NCBI GenBank assembly: GCA_029667085.1
Contig: JARUHJ010000001.1
Location: 248,001-312,000, forward strand
Reading direction: 5' to 3'
DNA: 64,000 bases
DNA from: Deltaproteobacteria bacterium IMCC39524
Lineage (GTDB): Bacteria; Desulfobacterota; Desulfuromonadia; Desulfuromonadales; BM103
Part shown: positions 62,858-64,000 of the stretch, piece by piece
How the letters are laid out: each line of letters begins with the position of its first letter
How positions within the stretch are numbered: position 1 is the first letter of the stretch
The notes under the pieces: generated by a model
What the model was told of the DNA's origin: nothing
The model's input: only the letters and a program-made list of their open reading frames with translations
Databases searched by the model: none
Program-made: the position numbers and the translations under genes

Positions 62858-63667
62858 ATGAACCGTCTGCAGCTCATGGAGATCGAAGACCAATCCTGGT
62901 GCCCCGCAGCCCTGCGTAACGGGACGACTGATTTCCTGCAGACGGTGATGGCCTTGGCTGATCCCTATGCGCCAGTGCGGCCTTTGCTGCTTGAGGCCCT
63001 CAAGCGCTGTGGCACGCGGCGGATCATTGATCTCTGCTCAGGTGGCAGTGGCCCCTGGCAACGCTTTTTCCCGTCGCTCCAGCAGGCTTTGGGGCTACCG
63101 CTGCAGCTTTCGTTGACGGACCTGTACCCTAATCCCCATGCGGGCATGGAGCTCCAGCGGCAGTATCCGCAACAGGTCGGCTGGTGGCCCGAACCGGTCG
63201 ATGCACAAAGGCCACCGGAACAACTGCGGGGGTTTTACACGCTCTTTACCTCGGGGCACCATTTCAGTCCTGAGGCGCTGGGACGCATCCTGCGGCAGGC
63301 TGTGGAGAAAGGGCAGGGGATTGCACTGTTTGAATTGAGCCACAGGTCGTTTCTGGCTCTGTTTCTGGTGTTGCTGACGCCCCTGGCCGTGTTGCTGGTG
63401 ATCCCGTTCTGCCGGCCTGTTCGCCTGTCATGCCTGTTCTGGGTCTACCTGGTTCCGCTGGTACCGTTGCTGGCTCTGTTTGACGGAATTGTTTCCTGTC
63501 TTCGCACCTACAAGCCCGAAGAACTGCGCGGCATTGTCGCTCGTCTTGGGGAGAGTGGCTACAATTGGCAGATCGGCGAACAGCCCTCCGACCGCGGGCT
63601 GCCCCCGCTCACCTACCTGATCGGCATTCCCCGCAGCGACCAACCAACCGAAAGGCCTGGTTCATAA
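62858..63667 (+). CDS. Methyltransferase-like protein with internal membrane helices
   Basis: 269 residues from the ATG at 62858 with AAAGG upstream; the frame is open further 5' from a TTG. RRIIDLCSGGSGPWQRFFPS (about 54-73) resembles the SAM-binding glycine loop of class I methyltransferases, and LSLTDLYPNP the following acidic strand. A hydrophobic hairpin (FLALFLVLLTPLAVLLVIPF and LFWVYLVPLVPLLALFDGI) then interrupts the fold, so it may be membrane-tethered. The late TYKPEELRGIVARLGESGYNW is family-like. Substrate unknown. Higher GC than the small genes to its left. Confidence 0.7.
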   Translation: MNRLQLMEIEDQSWCPAALRNGTTDFLQTVMALADPYAPVRPLLLEALKRCGTRRIIDLCSGGSGPWQRFFPSLQQALGLPLQLSLTDLYPNPHAGMELQRQYPQQVGWWPEPVDAQRPPEQLRGFYTLFTSGHHFSPEALGRILRQAVEKGQGIALFELSHRSFLALFLVLLTPLAVLLVIPFCRPVRLSCLFWVYLVPLVPLLALFDGIVSCLRTYKPEELRGIVARLGESGYNWQIGEQPSDRGLPPLTYLIGIPRSDQPTERPGS

Positions 63668-63780
63668 CCCAGATCCGGCTTCATCAGCGCGAAACAATCG
63701 TCCCCGCCCACGGCTATCCACAGTCCTTTCCTCCAGGATGTTTCCAATTGGCCTGTATCCTGAGTTGCCTGACAAACAGT

Positions 63781-63812
63781 CATGACCACCCCGACAGATT
63801 CAGGAGGCCTGT
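63781..63812 (+). repeat. Possible degenerate GGCCACC-hairpin (copy L)
   Basis: CATGACCACC..GGAGGCCTG keeps the stem pattern with mismatches, preceded by ACAAACAGT. It is too diverged to call with confidence. The remaining bases to the window end include one terminator and nothing else recognisable. Confidence 0.3.
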
Positions 63813-63819
63813 AATGTAA

Positions 63820-63860
63820 GAAAGCCTTCGATCCGGAGATTGAAGGCTTTCGTGTTTTAT
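63820..63860 (+). terminator. Intrinsic terminator
   Basis: GAAAGCCTTC (63820-63829) pairs with GAAGGCTTTC (63842-63851), followed by GTGTTTTATAA. It lies 150 bp after the methyltransferase-like gene. The stem is related to the terminator at 59715-59746. Confidence 0.8.
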
Positions 63861-64000
63861 AAATGGTGATAATTAGGAAAGACTCCCCGTTGTCCAGAAG
63901 TCGTATTGCTAACCATTCATCCCTTCAACACAGAAGTCACGAAACACAAGTGACTCTGGAACCAGCTATCAGCCGTTCATGATGAATGGTTTTGTGCTTG

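Overview
The window looks like chromosomal DNA of a Desulfuromonadales/Geobacterales-type bacterium (Desulfobacterota, formerly Deltaproteobacteria). The clues are c-type cytochromes including an eight-haem protein, a cytochrome b/Rieske/multihaem operon, a GSU3473-family small protein, Cys-rich PilZ and receiver-PilZ proteins, a GEMM-I riboswitch and sigma-54-type promoters. A DMSP-lyase-like cupin and sulfatases would suit a marine or estuarine setting. This placement is inference from gene content only.

Layout. 0-5.8 kb is housekeeping: 3' part of pnp, an M16 peptidase, dut, DUF493, a Sua5/YciO protein, a PDZ protein and a CGCGC-tailed orphan. 5.9-11.6 kb is a tripartite tricarboxylate transporter (tctCBA, minus strand) divergent from a CitA/DctS-type sensor kinase and its response regulator. 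11.7-13.8 kb holds a cytochrome c, a LapA-like protein, two small membrane proteins and a thioesterase. 14-22.3 kb is an envelope region: riboswitch-controlled secreted protein, peptidoglycan-binding protein, PA2779/PA2778 pair, Bax-like glucosaminidase, PilZ and receiver proteins, a cytochrome and an MliC-like lipoprotein. 22.4-29.8 kb is tamA-tamB and an M48-TPR peptidase. 29.9-34.8 kb is a series of short genes (Pycsar-TM-like, GSU3473, MazG-like, receiver-PilZ, nitroreductase, dodecin, DUF882). 35-46.7 kb is accessory: TetR, DUF1254, DUF1214, outer-membrane proteins, alkyl sulfatase, arylsulfatase and a PafA-like phosphatase. 46.9-53.8 kb is the cytochrome b/Rieske/octahaem operon, a FadL porin and another barrel. 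54.6-64 kb has katG, CDGSH, metallophosphoesterase, DMSP-lyase-like cupin, a secreted repeat protein and small low-GC genes.

The least explained signal is non-coding: a dispersed element of about 120-150 bp, in both orientations, with a GGCCACC/GGTGGCC hairpin and conserved flanks. It recurs at about 14.1, 16.05, 18.9, 20.4, 20.9, 61.0, 62.2 and 62.6 kb, with weaker relatives at 17.7, 59.7 and 63.8 kb. Several copies sit where a terminator would, but one lies between divergent genes, so it is not only a terminator. Two other hairpin families, two MITE-like palindromic elements and a segment bounded by inverted 32-bp palindromes add to the repeat load. Three sigma-54 (-24/-12) promoters were found, one in front of an overlooked 47-residue gene.
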